A stretch of 64,000 nt of DNA from Lagopus muta. Taxonomy: Eukaryota > Chordata > Aves > Galliformes > Phasianidae. This document shows positions 12,255-22,914 of this stretch, piece after piece (the first letter of the stretch is position 1; each line of letters opens with the position of its first letter). The stretch is taken from positions 15,103,219 to 15,167,218 of the forward strand of contig NC_064444.1 of the NCBI RefSeq assembly GCF_023343835.1, written 5' to 3'. The notes beneath the pieces were generated by a model. The model had not been told where the DNA came from. It did no database searches and saw only the letters and a list, made by a program, of their open reading frames with translations. A program made the position numbers and the translations under genes.

Positions 12255-13249
12255 TTACAGCAGAAATTACTTACGTGGTCATTCCAAAAATGCGGTATCA
12301 AATTTGCAAGCAGTGTCCAGCTCAGATTTCTCTTGCATGCCACAGTGCTCTACTTCATGAAAGCTGCCTGTGATTCCTACCTGTGATAGTTTGTGACAAT
12401 ATGCCTACTGTTTAAGGTTACTTGCATGGATCAGCCATTAATTAATTTCTTTGCAGGCAAAATCTCTGATCTCATTATGTTGTCTTTAAAACTGAAGGCC
12501 TCAGATTTTCTTTTCGACTTTGATATCACCGCGAAAAGTGTGTTTTTTAACTTAAAGTGCTGTGTCTCTGGGGGCTGATTTGGTTGTCTTTGAAAAGCGG
12601 GCACTTTGGCAATCATAAAGCAATATTCACATTTTTATTTTAAACTTGCAGAATTCAGTATACAACCAGTTGGTTGTAGAATAACCTTCACGTCCCTAAG
12701 ATAACCTGTGCTCTGTGGATTGCCTTGCAGTGGCACACAGAAGAATTCTCACGGGCAGCCTGGTCCCGTGGCTAACCACACAATCAAGTCAGTGATAACA
12801 TGACAAAATCATTTTCCTTGCCCTGTGAGATGTGATTCTTCTTCTAGGGGATATGTGCATATTTTAGCTAATAGCTCTGACTCTCCTTGTTGTTCTCCTT
12901 TATGGTTTTTATAGCAGCCGCTTGTGTAGAAGTTTGTATGCTGATCTGTGACTCCTGTGTAGTGCATTCATGCTCTGGGATGTTTCTTTTCAGAACAGGT
13001 TGATTTTTTATTATTTTTTTCAAGATAGATGGCCATTACCGTTACATGAGAACAAAAGTCACACTTGATATGTTGCATATACTATGAGTTTAATGTTTTT
13101 TCCATTGCACTTCATTTCCCTAATGCTACCTGCGTTATTTTGAGACATACGCATCCCTGTCTTCTGTCTTTCAGAGTTAGCTTCAACTTGAGCAATAAAA
13201 TCCGGGTGCTTTTTAGAGCGTTAAATCTGGCGAGTGGAAATTTGTCGTG

Positions 13250-13441
13250 ATGTCTTTCAGGACCACCAGGTGTATGTCAGATAGCGGGAAAGTTGCTCCG
13301 CAGGTAACTCAAGTCTCTGTGAGCCAGCCTGGTACACGAAGAAGCCATTTGTATCCCACTGAGTCCTGCAGTGCTGAGCAGAGTGCTGAGATTTACACAA
13401 GTCCGATCTCTGCAACTGATAAGATGGCTGCAGCAGGGTAG
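13250..13441 (+). other. Exon-like segment with small ORF, weak
   Basis: An ATG at 13250 opens a 63-codon frame rich in Ser and Thr (begins MSFRTTRCMSDSGKVAPQ). Inside it lies an acceptor-like TGTCTTTCAG (13251-13260) and a donor-like CAG|GTAACT at 13303/13304, bounding 43 bases. A second acceptor-like TCTGTCTTTCAG lies just upstream, near 13173. The segment keeps more CpG than its surroundings and ends with AAGATGGCTGC (13421-13431), close to the YY1 site. It could be a non-coding RNA exon or promoter fragment. No family is recognised, and chance remains likely. Confidence 0.2.
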
Positions 13442-13531
13442 CAGCCGTGACCCAGGGCAGAGCTTCTCTTGCTTCAGCGCCAGTGGCACTGGTGGGGTTC
13501 TGGAGGTGGGCTTTTACCTTTTATGTTTTTC

Positions 13532-13548
13532 TTTTTTTTTTTTTTTTT
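13532..13548. repeat. Poly(T) tract, T17
   Basis: Longest homopolymer in the window, directly preceding the first copy of the repeated AACGCTGGGTCAAAG motif. Confidence 0.92.
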
Positions 13549-13679
13549 AACGCTGGGTCAAAGCTACGGTGAAGGGTGCATTTTATTAAACTAGGCAGCT
13601 GGAAAGCCTCTAGGTGGAAAAGCACAGGGAAGGAAACCAAGTTTCCTCTTGGGCATGCAGTGGAAACGCTGGGTCAAAG
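13549..13679 (+). repeat. Direct repeat of a 15-base motif containing GGGTCAAAG
   Basis: AACGCTGGGTCAAAG occurs exactly at 13549-13563 and again at 13665-13679. The second copy continues into GGGTCAAAGGTAA (13671-13683), which resembles the DR1 site of HNF4/RXR/COUP-type receptors at 11 of 13 positions. The intervening 101 bases are not duplicated. Confidence 0.7.
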
Positions 13680-14319
13680 GTAATCTATTGGCAAAGGTCC
13701 TGAACGTCTGTTCCCGTATATTACTTAGGGTTGCCCCAATGCTTTTAGACAGAATTATTGTCAATGGTATTGATTAGATGTTCTGATAATCTAGCAAGCT
13801 TCCTGATGTGTTAAATTTCCTTCTTTCACATGGCTTTAAGTGTGGAAGAAGTATATGTAACTGCAGAAGTAACTCTCAGTGGACACCTCCAAAGTCTGAC
13901 CGCTTGCCATCAGCTTGTGCTGCGCGTGCCAATTCCAATTAGTCAGCTGCCAGTCACTCTTAATACTTCCTAGCAATTCATCAAATCTGGATACCCCTGC
14001 TAATACACTATGTGCTTCTGGAGTTTTGACTTCTGTATTTATCTGATGAGATTACACAGCTTGGTATGAAAATAAAAAGTGCCTGGATTAAAATTCTGCT
14101 GCTCTTAATTGTGCATTCAAACTCAAAAGCAGGTAAAGAAAACATGGATTCCGAGATAGCAAATTTATCTCTAATTTGTCAGCACAAATGCAGAAGTACC
14201 ATTTGAACCTAGAAGTTAAAATTTAAAATGCACAGTGAAGAAAACCTGACTTCACATAACCTGATTTCTTATACATAGGCATGTTGGTATTAGTTTATGT
14301 ATAAATTCCTACAATGGAA

Positions 14320-14360
14320 GATATTTTCAAGATGTAAATCGATTTTCAAGATCTAAATCT
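14320..14360 (+). repeat. Imperfect tandem duplication, about 20 bp x 2
   Basis: GATATTTTCAAGATGTAAAT(C) is followed immediately by a near copy, GATTTTCAAGATCTAAATC. They differ by a 2-base gap and one substitution. Probably a replication-slippage product. Confidence 0.8.
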
Positions 14361-17300
14361 TTAGCTTCTGTTCTGAAGCAGTGACAGTGCGAGAGGGACA
14401 ATGTGATTTTACAGGACATCTACCCTTTACAGCTGTGTTTATTACATATGTGCAGTAACTTTGAGATATTCCCATTTTCCATCACCATGCGTGAGCTCAG
14501 ATGTCATTAATTGTGTCCAGAAGACCTCGTGTGACATCACACCTGACCAACATCCTGGGCCATCATGGGAGCAATGCTGAGCAGCCTGGGAGCTCTGTGA
14601 CAGTCAGACAAAATGAGGCATTGCAGCAGGAAATGCGTTAATGATTGTATTTCTACATCAGCAAATGCACAATGAAGGGCTAGATTAGTAGAGATGAAAA
14701 TTTTATTGCAAAACTGCCGCAGCATTATGAAAAACAAAATGATTTCATTGGGCAGTATTTCTGTTACCATAATCCTAACGATAAACTCCGTTACAATAAT
14801 AATAGGAGAAAAACTAATTGCAGTGAAGACAGGACAAATCTTTTTTAATCCTCGTTGTCATCTCAACTAAATCCAAACCCATTTGTATTAACCTTTGCTG
14901 ACAGAGTCACATGATGGACATAATTTCTTGTAATTTACCAGCAGTAGATCTAACCTTTCTTCATCAAATATTCATAAAGGCATGATTCTCAATGATTTTC
15001 TGTCTCTTTTCATATTTACAGCTTGTTGTCTCCTTCCTTTTTACTATAATTTGAACACAATTGAAGTCAGATGGAATTAAAGTTAAGTTGCTTTAGTGGC
15101 TACAGTACCTGAAATGAAAGAATAACTAATTGAAGTTTCTTACAAGTAGAGATCATGTTTTACTGTGATGTGACTGCACTAAGCAGTCCAAATGTCCTTT
15201 CAAGATGGTGAAAAAAATAAATGGCATCATTTCTTGTCACTTTTATAATCATTTAAATCGTGTGTATGTGTCCTGTATACACGTAAAAACAGACACAGAA
15301 CTAGAAGTCTTATTGGATCCTTGCATAATGTGTTTGAGTCATGAAAAATAATCTGTGGATTTGATTTCTTATTTAGGTGTCAATAAGAATTACCACTGAA
15401 ATCAATCTAATTATGCTAGTGTAAAACTGATATGAAGGGTTCAAGCTAAATCAACTTGATTAAGACAGTGCAGAGTGGTATGAGACTTGGACCAGATGTT
15501 TTAAAGCCATTTCATCACAGAATTACATCTCTGCACACCTATACTCTATATTGCCTAGAACTTTCCATCTACCTGTGGCATCCATTGTAGGGTTAGATTC
15601 TGATTTGAAAGTGCAGAATCTGGTATTGACAAATAGAGGAAGGTTAGCCTGATAGAAAGGAAGATTTGAAACCAAACAATTGTGTGTGGAAGAAGGGGTC
15701 ACAACCTAGAGATTTTTTTCTTTTCCTTTTCCATTTCACTGTATTTTTTTAGATGCCTTCTCTCTGGAAGATAAATGTAACCTCTAGTTGAGATAGTGGA
15801 AGGTTTCTGTAGGGTTCTAATGTCTCAAGCATGTAAAGATATAGAAGGAAACCACATAGGGTTTCCCACGTTTTATATCATGTATGTAATTTTTTTATTG
15901 TAGTCAGCTGATTATGTTTTAACAGGTCAAACCTCTTGCTCTTTTGGGAGCATCATGGAGGACATTGTATAGAGAAAATTCACTGATATGTGTGCTTGGT
16001 TTTAGTCTGTTTGCACTCTAAAGAGAGAGCCAGCTTACTTCCTGCTGATGCATTCCTATTACATTTTTACAGCTGTCGATGGCTACAAGATAAATTTTGC
16101 ACCATAACTTTTAATTATATTCTTCAGCAGACACGAGTCTTGACAAAAACTTTGAGCTGGCAGTCTTTGCATTTAAAGTTGTGATTATCAATGTAATTGT
16201 AATGATGCTTGCGATAATTCCAGTCATCAGTTGGTGCTTCAGATGAAGGCACTCCAACCTGCAGAACTGTTCGTTTAGAAAGGGTGAACAGCAAGTTAGC
16301 AGCCTGCTAGGAAACTTATCTTTACATCAGTCCCTTAGCAAGGGCAGGAGGTTATGGGGACTAATCAAGCTGTTCTTCTGTCTTGTGGGCATCCATTGAG
16401 GCCCTAAGGTATCCCAGATGACCTTGGTCCTGTAATGCACTGCAAAGAAGTGACTTTCTCCATTAACAGTTTGTTTGTGAGAGCTGGAAAGGTGACTTGC
16501 AGTACAGCTGCTTTTTCCTGGTTCTTCCATAATGATATTTTGAACAAACAGATGATGTCCTTTGATTTGATTTGACCTTGTATTCCATTCCAGGAAACTG
16601 TAAGAGGAACAAGGTAAATGAAATGATAAACATACTATGGAATTATGCTTTCTTATGAATATTATTTTGAGAAATTACATGACAAGTCATAATTTCAGTG
16701 AAATATATGGTTATATGTATCTTTCAGCCAATTCTCATTTCAAAATAGTTCTTTTATTAAACAGATTTATAGATTCTTTGTATCAGCCTGAAAAAGGGAT
16801 AAGAGAATGGAGCATACGGATGTTTGTACACGTTTCTATTCCCCACATCAGAGTTTGTCTCAGTGTAGAGGTATTGTGTTCAAAGACTAAACTGATATTT
16901 GGGACTTTGACAGTAGAAGTCATGTCTCATTCTGCTGGAATACCCATTCCAATTACACTGTGTAGTTTTACAGCAAGATGAATTACAAGGAGTTTTCAAA
17001 GCAAGCTCATTAAAGAACGGATGTATAAAAGTTCGAGCATCATTGTATTTAAGATTTTTCTGTCAGCTGTTTTGACTTCTATCACAGCTTACTAAATTTC
17101 AGCTTTTTATCCCTATGTTAACTGTGTAACTGCATGGTTTCCAGGCAGGAGTCTTGTCTTGATTTGGAAATGTCAGAAATGAAGAATATTCTGTTTCTTT
17201 AATAGCTTGTCCCATTCTGTGATTGACCTCATTGTAAAAAACAGACATACTTTAATTTCTCTGGGTTCTGTGTCAAATTCCAGCTTCCTCTTCCAGACTA

Positions 17301-17639
17301 GAGAGCTTTTTCACACAAGATATTTTCCTTCCATCAATCAGTTTTAAATCTTATAAGTGAAGCAAATTGAGTTAATCACTATCACCTATTTTCTACCTAT
17401 CTCCACAGTCGCTTTTCTGTGCTCTCTTCAATATACTTCTGAAAAGCTGGAAACAGCTTATTCCTTTTTATTGTCATTTAGTCTATGTAGCAAAAGGCAG
17501 AAGGATTAGGTATGATGCTAGGAATTAATTTCAAACTGTCTGGAATACCTGCATTCTTTTGAGATGCAATGGTTTTAGCATTGTCTCATCCATTTTCCAG
17601 TCATATTCACTCAGTCTGTGTCTGTAGTTCTGAAAGGCT

Positions 17640-18260
17640 TTCAGTCCTGATCACTGGGCAACTTGTCAGCACTGAGTCCTTTCTGCATATTTTTTAACCA
17701 TTCTGTCAGGCTCTGTGCTATCTGCAGAAATTATCAGGCATTGGATCATTCACATTTACTTTGAGAATACTGATGAAAGGGACTAATACTGGCCACTGTG
17801 TCAGCCTCTGGAGGAATCCCTTACGAGGGACACAATTCAATAATGATCTGCCATTGATGTTTATCATCATGTTAATTGGTAACCATTACTTACTTCATGT
17901 AGTCTGTGTTCACGTTCAGTGCTACTTGAAAAAATGAAAAGATCATTCACAAGCTGGAATACATCAACTCACGCTATTTCTCTGTTGTTTCTCCTGGTAA
18001 GTGAACTTGTCTTAAATGGTTTATCCAACAAGATTGTTTTCCAGACAAACACACTGATGGTTGGCATGCTTTATATCTTCATATTTCCTGTCCAAGGAAC
18101 CCTAGAACAACGTTCCTACTGCCCTGTTATCTGCTGCAGGGCCTGTAGGTACCTAGGAAGCTCACACCTTTGTCATTATGGTAGCTCTCCACCAGGCTTC
18201 ATGATTTCCAGGATTCTGTTTAAAATCAGCATTGGGCCACAGAGTTCTTCAGTTTGTTAG
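17640..18260 (-). mobile_element. Ancient CR1-like LINE remnant, minus strand (tentative)
   Basis: Read on the plus strand, several pieces match the reverse complement of the CR1 reverse transcriptase region in the right order. They are a 'GTGTCATCTGCAAACTT'-like piece near 17720, GGGACTAATACTGGCC followed by GGAGGAATCCCTTA near 17779-17824 (CR1: ACTGGTCCC ... TGAGGAACACC), a 'CAAGTCCAGGTA'-like area near 17950, and TTCATGATTTCCAGGATTCTG near 18200. Divergence is high and boundaries are guesses. The 113-codon plus frame at 17919-18260 is a shadow of this remnant. Confidence 0.5.
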
Positions 18261-18989
18261 TAAGTTAATAACACAGCAGAGTGCTGGGCATTAGTATCTC
18301 TTAGAGGCCTGGCTTTAGGCAAAGACGAATATTCTTTATTTTTGGTTTGGAGCATGTTGAGAAAAAAAATGGCCTGAACTGTGCTAAAAGCATCATAGCA
18401 CAACCCCTGGTGACTTCTACCAAGAGATTTTTTTTTTTTTACACTGATAGAAGATTATTTGATTCTTAAAATCTGAAGATGCAGAGAAAAGCTTAATGTT
18501 TCTGGATAAAAAATGTGAAGAGTAGAACTGGAAAACAAGACATTTTAACCTCCGTCCATAATGCGAAGTTGTCTTCTCTAAAGTGTTCTATCCTTCCAGT
18601 TATATCACAAGTATCTTAAGAAGATTAGTAGCTGGCTAAAATTATGAGACAAATGTGAATGAACAGTAATTTTCTAACATCTTGTCTGTAGGGGTGGAGG
18701 GAAGAAGTGCATGAAGCAGGTCTCAAGCACAGAAGAAGAGCTTGTGGTTACTGTTTGATTTCACCAGTGTTTCACTCTGGCTAGTCAGACAAACCAAGAT
18801 GAGTAAACGAAGCCTGGTAAAGTCGTTAAGGCTCAGAAAAGGTAAAACTGCATCTATCTGAGAAATAGAAACTACAAATTAGTAACAACTCAGATGTGCT
18901 TTAGAAAGGAAACAGAAATAAAGGATATAGGTTTGCACCAAAAAGGGAGATGGTGTAGCCTTTGCCAAATCCCCTAAAGTTTAAGTTAG
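18261..18989. other. Intergenic, nothing recognised
   Basis: Only a T13 run at 18428-18440 is notable. No coding or repeat signal is seen. Confidence 0.5.
18428..18440. repeat. Poly(T) tract, T13
   Basis: Uninterrupted run of 13 T. Simple homopolymer. Confidence 0.9.
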
Positions 18990-19056
18990 TAGTGGTGGTG
19001 ATGGGTTGATGATTGGACTAGATGATCTTAGTGGTCTTTTCCAAACTTAATGATTA
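18990..19056 (+). mobile_element. CR1 LINE 3' terminal fragment, plus strand
   Basis: About 65 bases match the extreme CR1 3' end: GATGGGTTGATGATTGGACT, AGATGATCTTAGTGGTCTTT, then TCCAAACTTAATGATTATAT. The terminal octamers have decayed (TGATTATATTATTA). It is heavily 5'-truncated. Confidence 0.9.
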
Positions 19057-20894
19057 TATTATTAATTCCTTGACATTAAGAGGAGATAGAATTACAGCAT
19101 TTCAGTAAAGAAGAGAAGTGAATATATACTTTGCATTTTAGATTAATACAATCACAGTATTATTTGAAAAAGCAAACTAAATAGGAGGCATATTAGGTCT
19201 GTTGCATGCTCAGAGAAGTAGTGTTTTGTGTGACTCAGGAAGAGAAGATTTCATCAGCAGTTCATTGAAGGGAATGATGGATGTTGTTCAGTTGGCAAAA
19301 AATAAACCAGGAAAATGGAGTCTGAAAAACAATGCTTACAGACAAAACAGAACATGAGGAAGGACAAGACAATCCACTTCTCATGAAGTTCAAATATCTG
19401 TTGTCCAGCAGGCACAGAATAAAGGAAGACCAAATAGTAGGTCTCTCATGAGAATAGTGAAATGGATACTTTCATTAAATAGGTCTTTATTTCCCATGAA
19501 TCTGCCCAAAGCACAGGCAAATGGACAGCTTATGGCACCTAGCAAGAGAAGACTTCTCTTTACTCAGACTCAAAAAATACAGTTATCATCAGAATTCATA
19601 CCTGACATGTGGCTACTGTGCTGGTTACTTGACAGAAATCTGTGAAAAATGCTGTTAGTACATTATTATTATCTACAATAATGACCTGCATGACTTCAAA
19701 TAACATGTGGACAAATCATGCCCATGGCATCATGAATTACAGAGATGAGAGATGAAATGCAAGGATAGGAGCAGGGTAGGCATGGAATGGATACCTCAGG
19801 TTCTTAAAGAAAGTTGCAGTTAATCATGTATGTACACGAGGTAGTGCGTCAAGCAGTGATGTTGAGACCACCTGTAGGGACCTCGCACAGTGAAGCTTTT
19901 AAGCTTGATCTGAACTTGAAGTAAAATAATTTGAAAGTTACACAGAACTAAATCAGATTTAAATATACGTCTATGCATTTTGCTCAGAAGATCGAATCAG
20001 ATCTTTAATTAACTCATGTAACAAGTCTTTGGATCCTGATAAACATTTTAAGAGGAATTATGTGACACAAGAAACATTGCAGGTCAGTTGGCATAGCAGA
20101 TGTCAGCTTTGCTCATTAACAAACCTCAGTTTTTGTAAACATTTTATAATAAAGGATTAATCAAGAGAAAGCACATAAATGTTTGAGGACAGTTTTGAAT
20201 TGTGCCTTGCAAATGCTCACAAAACCCATCTGAACTTCTCTTAGGGCACTGGCACCATATACTTTATTACCGTTACAGTGTTCCCTATGGTAATAACTTT
20301 ACCCAGGGAGAATTTGAAGAGTAGTTGTATTATCTATTGAAAAGCAATTTTTCAGTTTCTACTCAGGCAAGATAGTTTTAAGAATAACTCTGAAGTTTAC
20401 TCTGAAGGCCATTTCAATCGTCCATAGATCTTATGATATTATGTTACCTTCTTTCATTTTGAATTCACAGCATAAGAAAGAAATAGAATGACATAAATTG
20501 GATGTTAGCAGAGTTTTGAAGACAGACATCAGAAGAATTCAAGAGAACTCAGCATTATTTGTTTTTTTCTATCCTAAACTAAAAAGAGAACAAAACATCA
20601 AAAGCATCAGTTAGTGAGAGATAGCTCAAAGCCAGGACTATCGTAACATACAAAACAAGTGAGCTGGCACCACCAAAAGGCCTAAAGTCTGAGTCTGTGT
20701 TTTAAAGTCACTGATTTTGCAATCAGAAAGATTCTTTACACTGTAGAAAAATGGTATGAAGATCTGCATGCATTCATTGTAATGGACATTTTAGATTTTA
20801 CCTACTATTAGCATTCTGATACTAATCATAGAATCATGATACTTATTTGGACTCGAGTGAAGAAGTCTTTATGATGCTGAGAGAATTGAGCTCC

Positions 20895-20963
20895 ACTGGA
20901 TGTTATGGATCTGGAACATAACTGGATATTATGGATCTGGAACATAACTGGATGTTATGGATC
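20895..20963 (+). repeat. 26-bp tandem repeat, 2.7 copies
   Basis: The unit starts ACTGGATGTTATGGATCTGG and ends AACATA. Copies span 20895-20920, 20921-20946 (one G-to-A change) and a partial 20947-20963. The near-identity of the copies points to recent slippage or duplication. Confidence 0.92.
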
Positions 20964-21497
20964 AATATCCTGCCCTTTTTTTTGTAAGTACTCGTGGTAG
21001 TAATGCCTGTGAAAACGGGGCAGGATGAGATGTATATGGTTTGACTGCAGTCATATTCTACATAGGAAAGTGTGTTCCAGTCTAATATCTTTAAGTCATC
21101 ATTCAATCTATACTGGAACTTTAGTTGGTGTTAAAAATACTGCAGAATTCTAAAAACTGCATAATTTTGAAGTGGATTCTGATGCTGAACTTTCATACAA
21201 AATTTCTTCCCTTAGTGCAGTTAGATCACGTTTATTTACCTTGCACTTTGAAAATGATAATTATTTACAAGTTAAAGAAGAAAAGGATATTTGACACCTC
21301 TATATAATGTTTTCAGTTATAAAGGGTAAGCAGAAAAAAATCCAGAGGTGTTGTTAGTACTGAGGATATTGTCAGTATAATGACTACAGAGCAAAGTTAA
21401 AGGATAAGTTTTTACTGTTTGTAAAATACCATTTGTAGTACCCACAAAGTGGTAAGATTATATCCTAAAAGTTCCTTGCTGTCTTCTATTACACTCA

Positions 21498-21519
21498 CAA
21501 ACCTACCGAAGTAGGTTTG
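21498..21519. repeat. Perfect hairpin, 9-bp stem with CGAA loop
   Basis: CAAACCTAC (21498-21506) is followed by CGAA and then the exact reverse complement GTAGGTTTG (21511-21519). It is not part of any recognised repeat. Confidence 0.8.
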
Positions 21520-21950
21520 AGACATACACCAAGAATATATAGACTTGTCTCATACTTCATAATACACTCCACAGAGAAGCATCCTAAATGCTCCCAAGCT
21601 CTTTGACATTCCACTTAGGGTTAAACCATCAGCAAACTTCAGTGATAATGAGACTCTCAGCTGAGTTGGGAATTAATTATTTTTTCTGCATCTTGTTGAT
21701 CTCACTGATTATAATTTGCACGTTAGCAATGGCTCTCATTTCTCTGCATGATCACTAATTACTAATCATTTGCATTGATTTCAGTAGAAGTTACAGTGTT
21801 TGGGTAAGGTTTTACTAATAGACTCCTTTTATCCTTTGTTGTTTCCATATGATTTTATTTGTCTCTGGATGTACTGTAACATTTTGTGAGTCATCTCTGC
21901 CAGGATTGGAATTTTCTTGATAGTATATTTGATAGTAATTTATCCATAAT

Positions 21951-22140
21951 CACTGGAACAGGTTGCCCAAGGAGGTTGTGGATGTCCCATCCCTGGAGGC
22001 ACTCAAAGCCAGGCTGGATGTGGCTCTGGGCAGCCTGGTCTGCTGGTTGGTGACCCTGCACGTAGCAGGAGAGATGAAACTGTATGTTCACTGTGGTCCT
22101 TTTCAACCGAGGCCATTCTATGATTCTGTGATTCTATGAT
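21951..22140 (+). mobile_element. CR1 LINE 3' end with terminal octamer repeats, plus strand
   Basis: The best CR1 copy in the window. It starts CACTGGAACAGGTTGCCCAA and continues GGAGGTTGTGGATGTCCCAT, then TCCCTGGAGGCACTCAAAGC. It ends with CCATTCTATGATTCTGTGAT plus TCTATGAT, that is, three ATTCTRTG octamers. This octamer tail is characteristic of sauropsid CR1 and is the main evidence that the host is a bird. The element is 5'-truncated and non-autonomous. Confidence 0.96.
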
Positions 22141-22880
22141 AAGATATCACTGCATAAAGCAGCAGCCATTGAGAATTTCTGTAGTGCTTCAAATGTGATT
22201 AGTTACTTGAGGCTTCTTTTATTCCAAAACTTTACTCCTGTTTTCAAGACTGCCTTTCTTGTATCTCTTCCCTCATTTCCCTATTTTTTCCCTTTTGCTT
22301 CTGTTTGGCATCATGTTGACCTGAAGGAAACTGGTTTAGTCCATAGGATCTCATTGCTTTTATCGTATCAGTTCCAATATTTGTTATAAAAATCCAAGTG
22401 GCAGGCTACAACTGTGGTGCATAACATGAGGAAGGCAGTGTAGATCCCTGGCACAGTAAACCATTTTTTCATTTTGTTCCCTAAGCCACATAGGAGTTCA
22501 AAGCCATGTCACTTGGTAGAAAGAAGACATGAAAATGTGGTAAATGCTGTATTTCCATATATGTGTGTATGTATGCATATAGAGAGATACGTACACAAGC
22601 ATATTTATGTCACATTACAGATCTTGATTTCACTCTGCAACTGGGAAGCTACTCCTGTGGTTGTTAGGCTTTCCCATTTGGTACTTGCTGTCTGTCTATT
22701 ATAGTTTTCTTTTGGTTAATAAACATGCAGATTTCCAAAAATGAAGCAAAACTAGTGGGAACTGCATCTTAATGCGAGGCTGAAAGCAGCTGGACACCTA
22801 GGCTCCTGGGCAGGATGTCTACTTGGTATCACTCTCCCTAAAGAACTTACATCAGCAAAGAACTGTTTGGTGTGCAGCCA

Positions 22881-22914
22881 TATGCAGAGTCCTTCTGTAT
22901 GCAGAGTCCTTCAG
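22881..22914 (+). repeat. 17-bp tandem duplication
   Basis: TATGCAGAGTCCTTCTG (22881-22897) is followed directly by TATGCAGAGTCCTTCAG (22898-22914), one base different. Confidence 0.9.

Larger units (their letters stand above)
12255..17639. other. Intergenic, no supported gene
   Basis: A+T-rich DNA with a few local oddities listed separately: exon-like signals at 13166-13441, T17 at 13532-13548, a repeated nuclear-receptor-like motif at 13549-13683 and a 20-bp tandem duplication at 14320-14360. From 14400 to 17600 I see no repeat family and no splice-bounded coding frame. The frame 16637-16981 (114 codons) has no supporting signals. Confidence 0.5.
19057..21950. other. Intergenic with local tandem repeat
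   Basis: No gene is supported. The segment holds the 26-bp tandem repeat at 20895-20963 and a tight hairpin at 21498-21519. At 20823-20860 AATCATAGAATCATGATACT may be the decayed 3' end of a minus-strand CR1, but the body cannot be followed. Confidence 0.5.

Noticed and set aside
20823..20860. AATCATAGAATCATGATACT, possible CR1 minus-strand 3' end
   Set aside because: The octamer-like start is suggestive, but the following sequence diverges too much to assign.
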